From positions 444,129,038-444,193,037 of the forward strand of contig NC_081413.1 of the NCBI RefSeq assembly GCF_030272615.1: a stretch of 64,000 bases of DNA. Reading direction: 5' to 3'. This stretch comes from Cryptomeria japonica (lineage: Eukaryota; Streptophyta; Pinopsida; Cupressales; Cupressaceae). Below are positions 23,995 through 34,400 of the stretch, piece after piece (position 1 is the stretch's first letter; every line of letters begins with the position of its first letter). A model generated the notes under the pieces. That model was not told the DNA's origin and searched no databases. It saw nothing but the letters and a program-made list of their open reading frames with translations. The position numbers and the translations under genes are program-made.

Positions 23995-24175
23995 TATCAT
24001 TTCATATCAACTTGTAAAACAACTCAAGTTCTCAAAAACCATATCAAAACTTGTAAAACAACTCAAGTCTCCACACTCACATAAACTTGTAAAACAACTC
24101 AAGTTTCCCACCCATATCAGCTTGTAAAACAACTCAAGTTTCCAACCCATATCGGCTTGTAACACAACTCAGACT
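23995..24175 (-). repeat. Tandem repeats with inverted-repeat core, upstream of antisense PMD
   Basis: Five units every 35-39 bp. Four have AACTTG-type left arms, a constant 10-nt loop TAAAACAACT and CAAGTT-type right arms: 24009-24030, 24048-24069, 24083-24106 and 24119-24140. The fifth at 24154-24175 is degenerate. Units 1 and 3 have perfect arms; unit 3 is a 7-bp match. They lie just 5' of the antisense PMD frame. Confidence 0.8.
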
Positions 24176-24373
24176 TTCACATACATTGAACTTGAAACAG
24201 AACACGCAACTACATCATATTTTGATCAAAACAACAGATTGATATCTATATATAACTTGAAAACTCGCAAACCAAAACAAGTTATACAAACACTCATATT
24301 GGGTAAATTCATCAAAACACGACAGGCAAACAACACAAATTTTCAATTCGGCCAAAATTGCAAAAATTTTCCG

Positions 24374-24830
24374 ATGCGCTAAAACAGATCTTAAATGTGC
24401 TAAAACACCCCAATGCGCTAGGCTATCTCTCCTACGTGCTAATCTATCTGTCCTATGCGCTAGACTCTGTCTACGCGCTACTCTTTTCCCCCTTTGCGCT
24501 ACCTAACCCATCCTATGCGCTAGACTCTGTCTATGCGCTAATCTATCCCTCCTAAGCGCTACCTGTTTAGCCCTATGCGCTAGGTTAGCCCTACGTGCTA
24601 AACCTCCTTCCCTATGCGACCCTCTGCGGCCCCTATGCGCTAGGTCACACCTACGTGCTATCCTGTTGACGCGATGCGCTACCCAATACTTTACATGCGC
24701 TATTCTACATGCACGCGCTAACCTTAAAGTTTTATGCGCTAGCCTACAGTTTTCGGACGCGACCCCTAAATTTGAACTTGATGTGCTACTTCACACTTCG
24801 TATGCGCTACAACAGACCCTAGACGTGCTA
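24374..24830 (-). repeat. Phased octamer array C, antisense leader (21/21/18-bp steps)
   Basis: Octamers ATGCGCTA, ACGCGCTA and ACGTGCTA (reverse complement of the TAGCGCRT unit) start at 24374, 24395, 24413, 24434, 24455, 24473, 24494, 24515, 24533, 24554, 24575, 24593, 24614, 24635, 24653, 24674, 24695, 24713 and 24734, then 24781, 24802 and 24823. The steps repeat as 21, 21, 18, giving a 60-bp higher-order unit. The minus strand is open from about 24790 to 24215 in one frame except TAG at 24503-24505, reading a loose Leu-Ala-His/Arg-Arg heptad. On the plus strand TATGCGCTA reads Tyr-Ala-Leu. Confidence 0.9.
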
Positions 24831-25414
24831 AAACGAAACACCCGAACTTTGAAATTCGAAAAATGCCTAAAAACGACAAAACAAAAAATCCAAAAGGGGT
24901 CAAAAACGTTGACTTACTGGTGGTCCACGCGCTACAGGTCTCCGGTACCTCCGAACGCGCTCAAAACGGTGTCTGTGATAGGGAATAGGCATTTTCTTTC
25001 CAGAGCAAATTCTCTTTCTTCAAAATCAACAAAGCACAAATGAACCTAAATCAAGCCCTTTTCCCCTTTTATAGGAGGAAATGAAATTAGGGTTAGCCAA
25101 CTGGACCTATAATATGGTCGCGGTCTCCCCTATGCCAAAACAGTTGTAGCTTATCGGGAGATGAATCAATCTACACACTTTTTACATGCATGAAATCATA
25201 CACATCATACGAACTTCATCAAATTAAATAAAAAAAATTCAAAATTGATTCATCTCCCGAGGGGGCATCACCATCAAAATATCAAATCTGGGGCATCACA
25301 TCAAAACTGGGGCACGACTAACAAATCAAAAAAGTGACACAAAAATTGCATTAGATCATAAATCATGATAAAGCATCATTTTCTTTGAAATAACATGTGC
25401 ACACACGTCACTTC
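24831..25414. other. 3' region before the polypurine tract
   Basis: No gene. If the antisense PMD transcript has its own promoter, it should lie here or in the 3' LTR; no clear TATA box was identified on the minus strand. The part from 25235 (CTCCCGAGGGGGCATCACC) resembles, in reverse complement, the same region of the second element near 62380-62400. Confidence 0.5.
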
Positions 25415-25428
25415 AAAGAGGGGCAAAA
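25415..25428 (+). other. Polypurine tract (AAAGAGGGGCAAAA)
   Basis: Purine-rich primer for plus-strand DNA synthesis, directly next to the TG start of the 3' LTR. It differs by one base from the tract of the second element (AAAGAGGGGTAAAA on the minus strand, 62293-62306). Confidence 0.9.
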
Positions 25429-26898
25429 TGTAGACGTATAAAAATGACCATATTCCTAAATGAATATTTTATGATCATTTCTCTATTTAATTAAATCCAA
25501 TTTAATTAAACTATCCACATTCCTCTATTTAATTAAATAAATTATTCAATTTATTTAAATTAAATGCACTATACCCATTTAATGAATAAATCATTTTATT
25601 CAATTAAAACCCCCCTATCCACTTTTAATTAAATTCAAATTTAATTAAATAGTGATCCCAAATTGAATAAATCAAATTTATTTAATTACAACCAAATTGA
25701 ATGAATTAAATTATTTCAATTAAATCCTATTATCCCTCCATCCACTTGTAAAATCCCAAACCCCTTTCTAATCCCTTCTAGAATCTTCTAAAAACTTCTA
25801 ATTAACCTAACCCTCCTCTAAATTTTGTCACATCCCTAAACAAAAGGAAGTCACTTCTCAAATGGCTTAAAGTCTTTGATAACCATTAAATGTTTTCAAC
25901 CTTCAACCACCAAAACCCTTAAAGTCTTTGAAAACCATTGAAGGCTTCCAACCTTCAACCACTTAATCCCTAAAATCTCCAATAACCATTAATGGTTAAT
26001 TCAAACCCTCCCACATGGTTAAAACATTTGTTTTGACTCAACCTCTATCCAACCCAAGGGTCTCATCAGGCCATTAATGCTTTGACCATGATTATCTCTT
26101 AATCATTTTCACAAAGGTTTATCCTTGGATTAACTCTTAATCCAGTGGGTAAGCCTAACTTAGACTTGACCCTTAGCCTTTAGATAACCATGAGGTCTTC
26201 TCAAGCCTTTAATGCCTCCAACCCCTTCTCTCAACCCAATCCTATATTGACACTTGTCACCATTTCATTGGTGCCAATTGTGCACATGGATCCCCAACTT
26301 TCAAACCTGGCCCTTGATTAAACCTTTCAATCTTGACCATCCATTGCCCTGTTTATGCTATAAATAGAGCTCTCATTCCTCCATTCTCAACAATCATCTT
26401 TCAAATTTGAAGCATTACACTTATGCTCAAATTCTTTCAAGCTTTCGTATCATTTTTATGTTCATCATTTAGCCTCTTTTATAATAGAAATTAGACTAAA
26501 TATGCATGTTTAGAATACTTTCTTTATCATTTAGCTCAATCGTAGACTAAATATATCATGTTAGGATAGTACTCATACTAACCTTGTCATCTTATCATCT
26601 AGTTTATTGCATTTTAAAATCATGCCTAGCTTATAACACATTTCATTCTAAAAATCTATCAAAGCATCCCTTGTTCTTACATTTGCCATCCCTAAACCAT
26701 TTTGCTCAGTGATCTGAGAGCAAAAACATTGGTTTGAGGGACATTGTGAGATAGAGAACCATGGGACCCTCCTTGGGAAGCTGAGTAACACTACGTTACT
26801 CCATAGCTTCCATCAAGAAGTCCTGTGTGTGTGTGTGGACTAGTATTTTGAAATATTTTCACATATTGAGTTTTATTCGCCCACTTTTCCTGCATACA
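25429..26898 (+). repeat. 3' LTR (1470 bp)
   Basis: Starts TGTAGACG right after the polypurine tract and ends with GCATACA before the CATGT duplication. It is co-linear with 8646-10113 over its whole length. Confidence 0.95.
26359..26366 (+). promoter_or_regulatory. TATA box of 3' LTR (TATAAATA)
   Basis: Same position in the 3' LTR as the box at 9576. Transcription from here would run out into the split LINE and on toward 27 kb. Confidence 0.6.
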
Positions 26899-26903
26899 CA
26901 TGT
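26899..26903. repeat. Target site duplication, right copy (CATGT)
   Basis: Exact match of 8641-8645 immediately after the TACA end of the 3' LTR. It fixes the outer boundary of the element. Confidence 0.9.
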
Positions 26904-27115
26904 GTATAGAGAAGCTATCGATCTTCTGGCCAATGCGGTGATCGATAATAATAAGGATGAAATAGTTTCCAATGCTTACTTGCCATGGATGGGCTTAGAT
27001 GGAATGCTATTTTCTGAATTCAACAATATGTAGCTTCTCTCTTTGTATGTGGATGTCATTTTTTGGCTGAATAAAATAGGAGCTACACCCTATTGTAGCA
27101 TGTATTTATCATCAC
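26904..27115 (+). mobile_element. LINE 3' part, right piece: RNase H end and 3' tail
   Basis: Continuation of the LINE interrupted at 8645. The frame reads YREAIDLLANAVIDNNKDEI and ends with a stop at 27031-27033. The following 3' region (typical words TTTTTGGCTGAATAAAATAG) runs to a short A-run at about 27113. Reading across the two pieces after removing the LTR element and one copy of the 5-bp duplication keeps the reading frame at the junction. Confidence 0.8.
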
Positions 27116-28140
27116 AAAAAGAGAACAATGACATATATCATTAATTTCTAGAAAACTTTATATTTTAAATTATTTTTGAAAAAGATTGTGTTTGAATAGT
27201 TTAGATATCTTTATCTACAAAATATAAAAATAAGTTTTATGTTATAATTTTTTTTGTTCAAATTATGTTGAGCATACATGAAGCATTGAAAAAAAACCAA
27301 CTTAATCCTAGTCAAAAAAAATAATTTCAAAACAATGCTAAAAAATTATAAATAGAATATTATGACAAAATGCTAGCACAAATCAGCTAAATAAATAGTT
27401 TTATTTACTACTTATTTTGTTGGTCATACACGTTTTAGCCTTCAATAGATTAAAAATATAATCAAATATTTTGTGTTTATATACCTATTTAATATTATAT
27501 ATGTAAGTGCTTCAAATTATTACTTCAACTATGATAAACCCTAATTTATAGAAAAAATGCTTCCTTTTTTTTGGCTGAAATATGGACCCAACTTCTTCCA
27601 CTTACTCACATTTCTATTTTAAAATTTTTGAGCCTCTTACTATTATTGGGGAGGTAACCTCTTCTCTTCCTATATCACCTAGTACTACTCCTTAGGGGCC
27701 CACACTCCTCTCTAAGGTTGTAGTAGTGTTCTTCCTTGAGTTTGTGTGGTAGCTTCTTAGTAGTTGGCTTTCTTGATTAGTCTTTCCCTTTCTTGTGTGA
27801 TCTTTGATTAGAGCTTTGAAAAGTCTCCCTTTCACTTTCACCTATTTTAGTAGATGTTGATAATAAGATTTGATAATAAGATTTCTTAGGTTATTATGTA
27901 AAGAGAGAAGAATTATCTTCTAAAACATGTTTTTTAATCCCACACATAAGTGAAAAATGAAAAAGACAATTGCTAAGTCCATTTATATCAATGTAGACAA
28001 TTGCTAAGTCCACTTATATCGATGTTTGTTCATTTTAGATCATTATTTGTTCTCATAACTTTGCTATAATCGTGTTGTTAGTCGTACCTATTTTAGCCCC
28101 ACAAAAGAAAACAAAGAAGGAAATTGTGAGGATGGACCCA
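27116..28140. other. Unassigned AT-rich DNA
   Basis: No gene or repeat recognised. A short near-exact duplication (GACAATTGCTAAGTCCA followed by TTATATC) occurs at about 27965 and 27996. Confidence 0.4.
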
Positions 28141-28340
28141 AAACTTTATTTCTTGTTCATCAAGTCTTTGAAGTCGTCGTGGGAATTGTCGTGAATGGGG
28201 AGAAGCTTCGAGAGCAAGTCAAGTCTGTAAATTGTGTATTGGGCGAAGCTAATGTTTTCACATATATTCCTCAATGAGATCCACCTTGCAAGTAATGTAT
28301 TCTTTGGATTTTTTCGTCTTCTGATATTATAACTTTGTAA

Positions 28341-28625
28341 ATGAGCAACTTCAAAGCAATGGATCGAGCCCAGAAAGGTTCTGAAATTGAAAATTTTAAT
28401 AATAATAATAACACCCATCTGTGTAGAAAGGATGCATTGGCGACGAGTTGTGTTATGTCGCGTGGAGATGATCAGAACAGTTTCACGGCATTCAAAACAC
28501 CCATCTGCTGCGTCAACAAAGAAACCGGTGATCACCTGCATCTCCTCAATCTTGATATAATAGTACATAGTTTTTTAGCAGCGTACAATTTATTCTTTAC
28601 TGTACATAGTGGTTTGCAATCATGA
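28341..28625 (+). other. Possible host exon, unrecognised (94 aa frame)
   Basis: This frame lies in DNA that is less AT-rich and less repetitive than its surroundings. It starts MSNFKAMDRAQKGSEIENFN and contains a cysteine pair (TPICCVNKETG) before a possible GT splice donor at about 28527. It has no recognised domain. It could be an upstream exon of the ERF gene 1.5 kb away, an unrelated small gene, or chance. A minus-strand frame overlaps at 28146-28568 and cannot be excluded. Confidence 0.2.
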
Positions 28626-30062
28626 AAATTTTGACTCTAAAAAAATATATACAACTATAATCTATTTGTTAGAATTATCAGATCTGTGGGTACAAGTAAC
28701 CCTACTCTATTGGGGTGTTTAGTCCTGCTTGTTAATGCAGATTAACTCCCAAACTCACCTAAATCCGCAGAAAAAGGTGTTGATTTCTCTTAATTTTGAT
28801 GATAAAGCAGATGGTGCTTCAGATAAGAAATTTTTTCCCGAAAGTAATCTATCTCTGTAAACATATACATGCAATCTGTTTCCATACTCACAATTTTCTA
28901 CCATCTTTTAATGTGAAAAAAGAAACTTGTACATAAGAAAACGAAAGCATTGAATCATCATAATAGACAAAGAAACAATGAAACTTAAACGCATCAAGCA
29001 CATGAAGGTTAGAATACCAAGAACAAACCATAACGATTTATTTCTTTGTCTGGGCATGCATAGATTCGTCTATTCACTTGTCCACTGTCTAATAACTGAA
29101 AATACGATGAAACCCTCTCATTACAAGTGCAATTGCAAGGCTTCGACAACTATTTCAAATGTTAGAAGTTTAAAAGTTCTTTTGATGTTAGATCATTAGT
29201 GTGATGTAAAATATTAAATAAAATTCGTATTAATTGAAATTCGAGCTTGATTTCTCTTTTCAATAATAGATCAAAACATATGATTTCAAATGTCAAATAG
29301 AACACATAAACCACTGATTAAAATAAAATCAAATAAAAAAAATTGGTAGAAATTGCTGGACACAGATTCTTTTATCCATTTGAACTGATTACAAAACATT
29401 TCTTGACTGATCAAATGATCAGTAACAAAGAATTCGTTCCAATATTCTAATAACATAGAGATTTTAGACCCCCCCCCCAAAAAAAAGAAGAAGAACAATT
29501 AAAGATAGAAGAAATAACATACTTATACAAAATTCTGTTTATTTTCATAGAAATATTATTTTAAATCTGATGAAAAAAAAAACTGCACACGAAGTTCCCC
29601 TCGTAAAATGAGGAAGAATTACAGTTTATTCTAGTATGATTTGAGAAACAATCTTTGGAAAATCTGAGCTTGCCATCCCATTACTTTTTCCCTGAACCTG
29701 CAGCAGTAAAAAGAAAAAGATAATGAATGAACATGCAGCTCAACGGAACATTCTATTTAATGGTAAAAATGCCAGGCCCCAAAAAAAACTGTAAAATGAG
29801 GCAATAATGACTTAAAATAGACAGAAGAAGAAATAAAAGACTTATACCAAATGGTAACGAAAGTATCACCTCTTGTATCTCAGTAACAAATTATTGGACT
29901 TTATAATGCAAAATTAAAAATTACTAATTCAACTACTCCAGAAAGCACTTATCAGAAAGACAAAAGGAGGTAATTGACGACACAACAAATTTCCCGGGGA
30001 AAGATACTTTGTGCACTTCAAATTATTGGTAGAAGATCCATCAGTTCATTCAAATTTTGTAT
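28626..30062. other. Unassigned DNA upstream of the ERF gene
   Basis: Presumed promoter side of the ERF gene. Holds homopolymer runs (C-run then A-run at 29470-29487). Acceptor-like CCTGCAG at about 29696 may belong to an upstream intron. No TATA box could be assigned with confidence. Confidence 0.4.
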
Positions 30063-30752
30063 ATGAAAATAACTTATTTGGGGTTATTAAATGGCAACTG
30101 TGCAGAAACGAATATCATTGGAAAAAACGAGCAGAAGACTATAATGAGGGCTGTCGTCAAGCAAGGGAAGCGTTACAGAGGAGTGAGACTGAGGCCCTGG
30201 GGTAAATGGGCCGCAGAAATCAGGGACCCAAAAAAGGCTGTTCGGGTATGGCTCGGCACTTTCGCCACAGCGGAAGATGCAGCCAAAGCTTACGATGATG
30301 CTGCTTTCAAATTCAGGGGTACAAGGGCCAAATTGAACTTTCCAGAGCGAGCATCCCTTTCCCACCATAATAATAAAAATAATAATGCTGGTGTGAAATC
30401 AAATAATAAAAATGTTTGCGTTGCTTGTACTGTAGAGATTCCAGCTGCACCCTCAATATTAACAGATTCCTCTTTCACACCCACTTGTGAAATGCAAAGC
30501 ACAGGTGCAATGTCTAACTTGGTTTCTTCCTCACCATCTTCATCTCCAATTGCCGACTTTTGTGGGAATACGGAACTCGTACAGAATGAGAAGAGTGATT
30601 GTTATCTTCCTTATGATGTAGCCCAGCGCTGTACTGGATTTACAAGGCAGCAGCAACAGCACTTAGCTGCATGGTTCACCCATAACAAGCTAAGGAAAAA
30701 TATATCAACAACAGATGCTTTTTTGGCCAGGTCACATCTTAGCAGTGTGTAA
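30063..30752 (+). CDS. AP2/ERF-domain transcription factor (ERF subfamily)
   Basis: Nuclear DNA-binding protein expected to bind GCC-box-type promoters in stress or hormone responses. The 229-residue frame has one AP2 domain at about residues 37-94: [20 protein letters not shown], then [20 protein letters not shown] and [12 protein letters not shown]. Ala and Asp in WAAEIRD mark the ERF rather than DREB subfamily; the flanks resemble group X members such as RAP2.6L and ABR1, a moderate inference. The C-terminal half is Asn/Ser-rich and ends with a Gln run and a basic tail. The first ATG of the frame is 30063, with an in-frame TAG at 30030-30032. ATG 30141 is a later option, and an upstream exon is possible. 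The frame is intact in a window of broken elements, so it is probably functional. Confidence 0.85.
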   Translation: MKITYLGLLNGNCAETNIIGKNEQKTIMRAVVKQGKRYRGVRLRPWGKWAAEIRDPKKAVRVWLGTFATAEDAAKAYDDAAFKFRGTRAKLNFPERASLSHHNNKNNNAGVKSNNKNVCVACTVEIPAAPSILTDSSFTPTCEMQSTGAMSNLVSSSPSSSPIADFCGNTELVQNEKSDCYLPYDVAQRCTGFTRQQQQHLAAWFTHNKLRKNISTTDAFLARSHLSSV

Positions 30753-31419
30753 TAGAAACAGATATGAACATCTTAGAAGATGTTTCTTCGGTGAAAGCAA
30801 ACATGGAAAATATACAATAAATATTACAGGGTAATAAATTAAATTTATAGGAAAATAAATAATAAATATTGGATTAGCTACAACATTTATGGTTAATATG
30901 TGAGAGAGCACGACGAGAATAACGTGGGACGGCTGAAGACTGCGCTTGGTCGGCCGGAGATTGCGTTGGGCGGCTGGACAGAATTAATTTGTCATATCCT
31001 TACATGAACTGGTTTTTGGCCGAGCGATTTTAACTGTATTGGAGAGCAAGAGTTGCACAATATTCACTCAAATTCAATCATAATTGCAGAAGTGAGAAGC
31101 CATACTTTGTTAGTTATTATTATTTATATTGTTTTCTACAACTGCTCTCATTTTAGGAAGATTATGTTAGAAGCTATTCAGCTTTGCAGATATAAGAATC
31201 ATCAAACTTGGAATTTTCTTATTAGCTCTAAGAGTAGGTTAAAATTGTTATCATTATTTAGCCATTTCATTATAACTTTATTATCGTAACATTATCGATC
31301 AAATCTATTTAGTTAAAGATAGAAGAAAAAATAAATTTGAATATTGGATAATTCGAAGATGAAAGGTAGTTAAGGGGAGAGTTCTTTTCTTAAAAAAATT
31401 ATACTGTTTTTGATTAAAA
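30753..31419. other. Unassigned DNA downstream of the ERF gene
   Basis: An AATAAA run at about 30817-30870 may serve as the polyadenylation region of the ERF gene. The direct repeat GGCTGAAGACTGCG / GGCCGGAGATTGCG / GGCGGCTGGACAG at 30930-30980 is GC-rich for this window. The open frame at 31053-31289 has no domain. Confidence 0.4.
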
Positions 31420-31590
31420 GAATCAAACAGGTTTTGAAGGGACCTGAAACGCTTTTTACGAAAAGCTGCCATCAGAGAACCATTAGTAAACCATCAGCAA
31501 ACACGCAGCCAAGACAATCAAATGACCAAGAAAGGACATAGACACCACAAAACAAGGCAACACAACTAGTTCAGGTTTTAAATTTATAGT
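31420..31590 (-). repeat. 3'-terminal fragment of the same family as 2222-2380
   Basis: Read on the minus strand, this fragment matches the end of the unit at 2222-4016: a stretch coding a hydrophobic tail, CTGATGG, GGT/CCC-TTCAAAAC and a terminal TTTAATCAAAAA. Only the last 170 bases remain, as expected for a 5'-truncated retrotransposed copy. Confidence 0.6.
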
Positions 31591-31770
31591 GTTAATATAA
31601 ATATGTGCCTTTAATTATTAAGTTTATTTTTTATTTTGGAGTTGAAATATAAATAAAATAAAATCTATTTTGGTGTTAAAGTAAAGTAGGCTATTTATAT
31701 TCTGGGAAAGAATTAATGCCTAAAATCTAATACTATATTTAGAATGAGCACACTCCGATGAATTATATTC

Positions 31771-31910
31771 TATGAAATTTAAAATTGTGCATGATGTTGG
31801 ATAATATACACACCTACAACCTTAAATATTATGTGCATTCTTGAACACAAAGCCTTCTACACTTAAATACTTGTAATAATTTTCAATTGTATCTCTACCC
31901 ACAAATAAAA
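31771..31910. repeat. Dispersed repeat copy B, left part
   Basis: Matches 1-135 (AAAATTGTGCATGAT, TTGTAATAAT, TGTA-TCTCTAC). It is interrupted by the LINE that follows. Confidence 0.55.
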
Positions 31911-31914
31911 AAAA

Positions 31915-34140
31915 TTCCCTTTAGTTGCATGGGATAAGGTATGTTTGCCTAAGGAACTTGGGGGAACAGGAATTCAGAGTTTAGAGAATTAGAATTTAGC
32001 CTTAGGTGCTAAGTTGGCTTGGAATTTATATGACAAGCCTAGCTCCTTATGGGCACAGATTATGTTTGCCAAATATTTAAATAATGGACCAATAGAGTAC
32101 ATTTTTAAAGTCTCAAATTTGCCTTTGGGTTCTGCCATTTGGAATTTCCTTTGTAAATGTAGATCAGTTATTTTGCCTCATCTCTCATGGATTGTTCACA
32201 ATGGTAGAAAGGTCAGATTTTGGGATTAAGTATGGAATGGATACACACCTTTGGTGAATATTAGGGATTGGTCACCTCTAATCACTATTCTTTCCTCCCT
32301 TTGGGGTATTTTTGTAGCAGATTATTTTGAAATTGTGACTAGTGGACCCCTTAAGCTAGCTAGATGGAAGTCGATTGATTTCTTAGATGTTGATCAATAT
32401 AAAATTAGATTTTGAGATGATTTTGGGGGATAGAATTTTATTTCTTTCTGATTTTGAGGATGAACTTATTTGGACAAAGAATATTTTTGGTAAGTACACT
32501 ATTAAAGATGGTTACAACTCTCTTATGGTTGCTAAAGATTTGTCATCTTGACCTTATAAGTTGTTTTGGCATTCGGCTTGTCTTCCTAAAGCTGGAGTCT
32601 TTGCTTGGTTGGCAGTTCAAGATAGAGTCCTTATAGGTATGAGACTTGATGGGCTTGGTATTACTGTTGTTTTCCCTTGTGTCCTTTGTAACAAAAATTT
32701 AGAATCTTCTTCACACTTGTTCCTACATTGTGATTATGCTTATGAATGTTGGCAGTGGTTGTTTGAGAAGTTAAATATATCCTTTGTTATTGCTAAGGAT
32801 CTCATTTCCCATTTTAGATCTTGGCCCTTTATGTTTGCCTCATCTTTTTATGCATGCCTTTGGATCATATCTCCATCTATTATGATTTGGAATATTTAGC
32901 AAGAGCGAAACAATAGGATATTTAAAAAAATAAGTTCTCCTGTGTCTGAGGTTCTATTAAAAATTGAGTCTTCAATCTCTGAGGTTGCTTTGTCATTTAT
33001 TTATAAGAATCTAGACAATCTTACTTCTTTTTCGCACTGGGATAGTAGAGTTACTAGAGCTTGGAAGATGTTGTCGGTTTTACCCTCTCATGGTTCAATT
33101 TTGAAAAAGAATGATGCAATAGGTAAGAGATGCCCTGCTAGATGGAAACCTCCTCTGAAGGGGCACTTTAAACTGAATTTTGATGGGGCCTCTCATGGTA
33201 ACCCTAGGCTGGCTGGGGTAGGCATGGTAATTTATGATCACAATGCAAATTTTATTTGAGCTAAGTGTCATGTTATTGGTTTTAAAACTAACAATTATGC
33301 GGAATTTCATGCTTTGTCTTTTGGATTGGATATGAAAATCTCTTTGGGAATTAAGGACTTAATAATTGAAGGTGATTCTATGGTGATTATTCAATGTGTT
33401 ATGAAAAGGAAATCAAATTGTTGGAATTTGCAGTATATACTTGATCTAATTTTACATAAATTAGAGTTGTTTGAATCCTTTTTGTTATCCCATTGTTACA
33501 GAGAAATTAATAAGATTGCAGATTATTTAGCAAATTTAGCCATTGATAGCAATGCTAATCAGTGAGAGGTGGGTTTTGAGGAAATTCCTTCTAGGGTATG
33601 GGAAGGTTTGCAACAATAGTTATGTGATTTTCTTGAGTAATGTTGATGTAAAATTTTATGATGATAATTATTCCCGCTTTCCCCTTTCATTTCAACTATT
33701 CATGTTCATTGTCTGGAGGAGTGTTCGAGCTCATGGTATTTGATACAATAGTGTTTTTCCAAAGGTTTTTTGATACTTTCTTTTTTGGCAGGAGGGTTTT
33801 TGGCTCATGGGATTTGGCACAGGGCTTTGGAAAATTTTGTCTTCTTCCATTGAAAGAAACTATGCAGTCTACATTTGAAAACTATATGGGCTCTATGTAA
33901 AATTGATATTATATGTGTTGTGACTGCATTTTGTATGTGAAATTGCACGGGGTGTATAAACTGATCTGCTAGATACTATAGGTTTATTTTATGAGTTGTG
34001 ACCAGTGGTTTTCTTCCCAGGGTTCTTTCCTCTAGTATGCTCTTTGAATCCTTTGTAAAAAAATAAAAAATAAAAAATATTAATAAATTTTTTTAGTGGA
34101 ATAATCCTCTTTTATTGAAAAAAAAAAAGAAAAAAAGAAA
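31915..34140 (+). mobile_element. LINE 3' half (zf-RVT, RNase H, 3' UTR)
   Basis: 5'-truncated L1-type LINE. The order on the plus strand is the post-RT block LPKELGGTGIQ (about 31950), KVRFWD (about 32210), the zinc-finger RVT motif CVLCNKNLESSSHLFLHC with CWQWLFEKL (about 32680-32770), RNase H (33140-33565), a 3' UTR of about 480 bases, and an A-rich tail at about 34056-34075. Stops in several places make it inactive. It lies between the two parts of repeat copy B, so it inserted into that repeat. Target duplications could not be defined because of A-runs at both ends. Confidence 0.85.
33140..33565 (+). pseudogene. RNase H domain of the plus-strand LINE
   Basis: All four conserved regions are visible: LNFDGASHGNPRLAGVG, NNYAEFHALSFGL, IIEGDSMVIIQCVM, and SHCYREINKIADYLANLA near the end. 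The single interruption is a TGA at about 33257-33259 between the first and second blocks. It is the least damaged RNase H of the window's LINEs. Confidence 0.85.
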
Positions 34141-34149
34141 GACTTAATA

Positions 34150-34400
34150 TCATTAAAAAATATTGTTGAAACTTGATAAAATAGAGATAGACCTTTATCA
34201 AATTCCATTGATAAATTAAATAATTTGTATAAAATTTAAAGACACATCACAATGTATGCAATAGATGTGTAAATAATTGCCAATGATGTGATATAATGAT
34301 AGTGAGAGCTTAATATTAAATGTAATAATGATTGATAATGAACTAGTGTAAGAATTGGAGTTTATTATTACCTGACATAATAGCTAATGTAACCAACGCA
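34150..34400. repeat. Dispersed repeat copy B, right part
   Basis: Matches about 160-420 of the window (AAAATATTGTTG, GATAAATTAAATAATTTGTA, AATAGATGTGTAAATAATTGC, GATAATGAACTA). Together with 31771-31910 it rebuilds the arrangement seen without interruption at the window start. Confidence 0.6.

Larger units (their letters stand above)
8646..26898 (+). mobile_element. Complete Ty3/Gypsy LTR retrotransposon, Tat type, with antisense PMD gene
   Basis: An 18.25-kb element with two nearly identical LTRs, a primer binding site, a long leader, an extra upstream ORF, gag, protease, reverse transcriptase, two RNase H domains, integrase, a long 3' region with an antisense plant mobile domain frame, and a polypurine tract. 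The second RNase H, the large size, the ORF before gag and the extra DNA after integrase point to the Tat/Ogre branch. A 5-bp target duplication and clean LTR ends show it moved as a unit. Twelve internal stops and at least two frame changes in the sense frames mean it cannot encode its own proteins. It lies inside a LINE RNase H. Confidence 0.93.
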
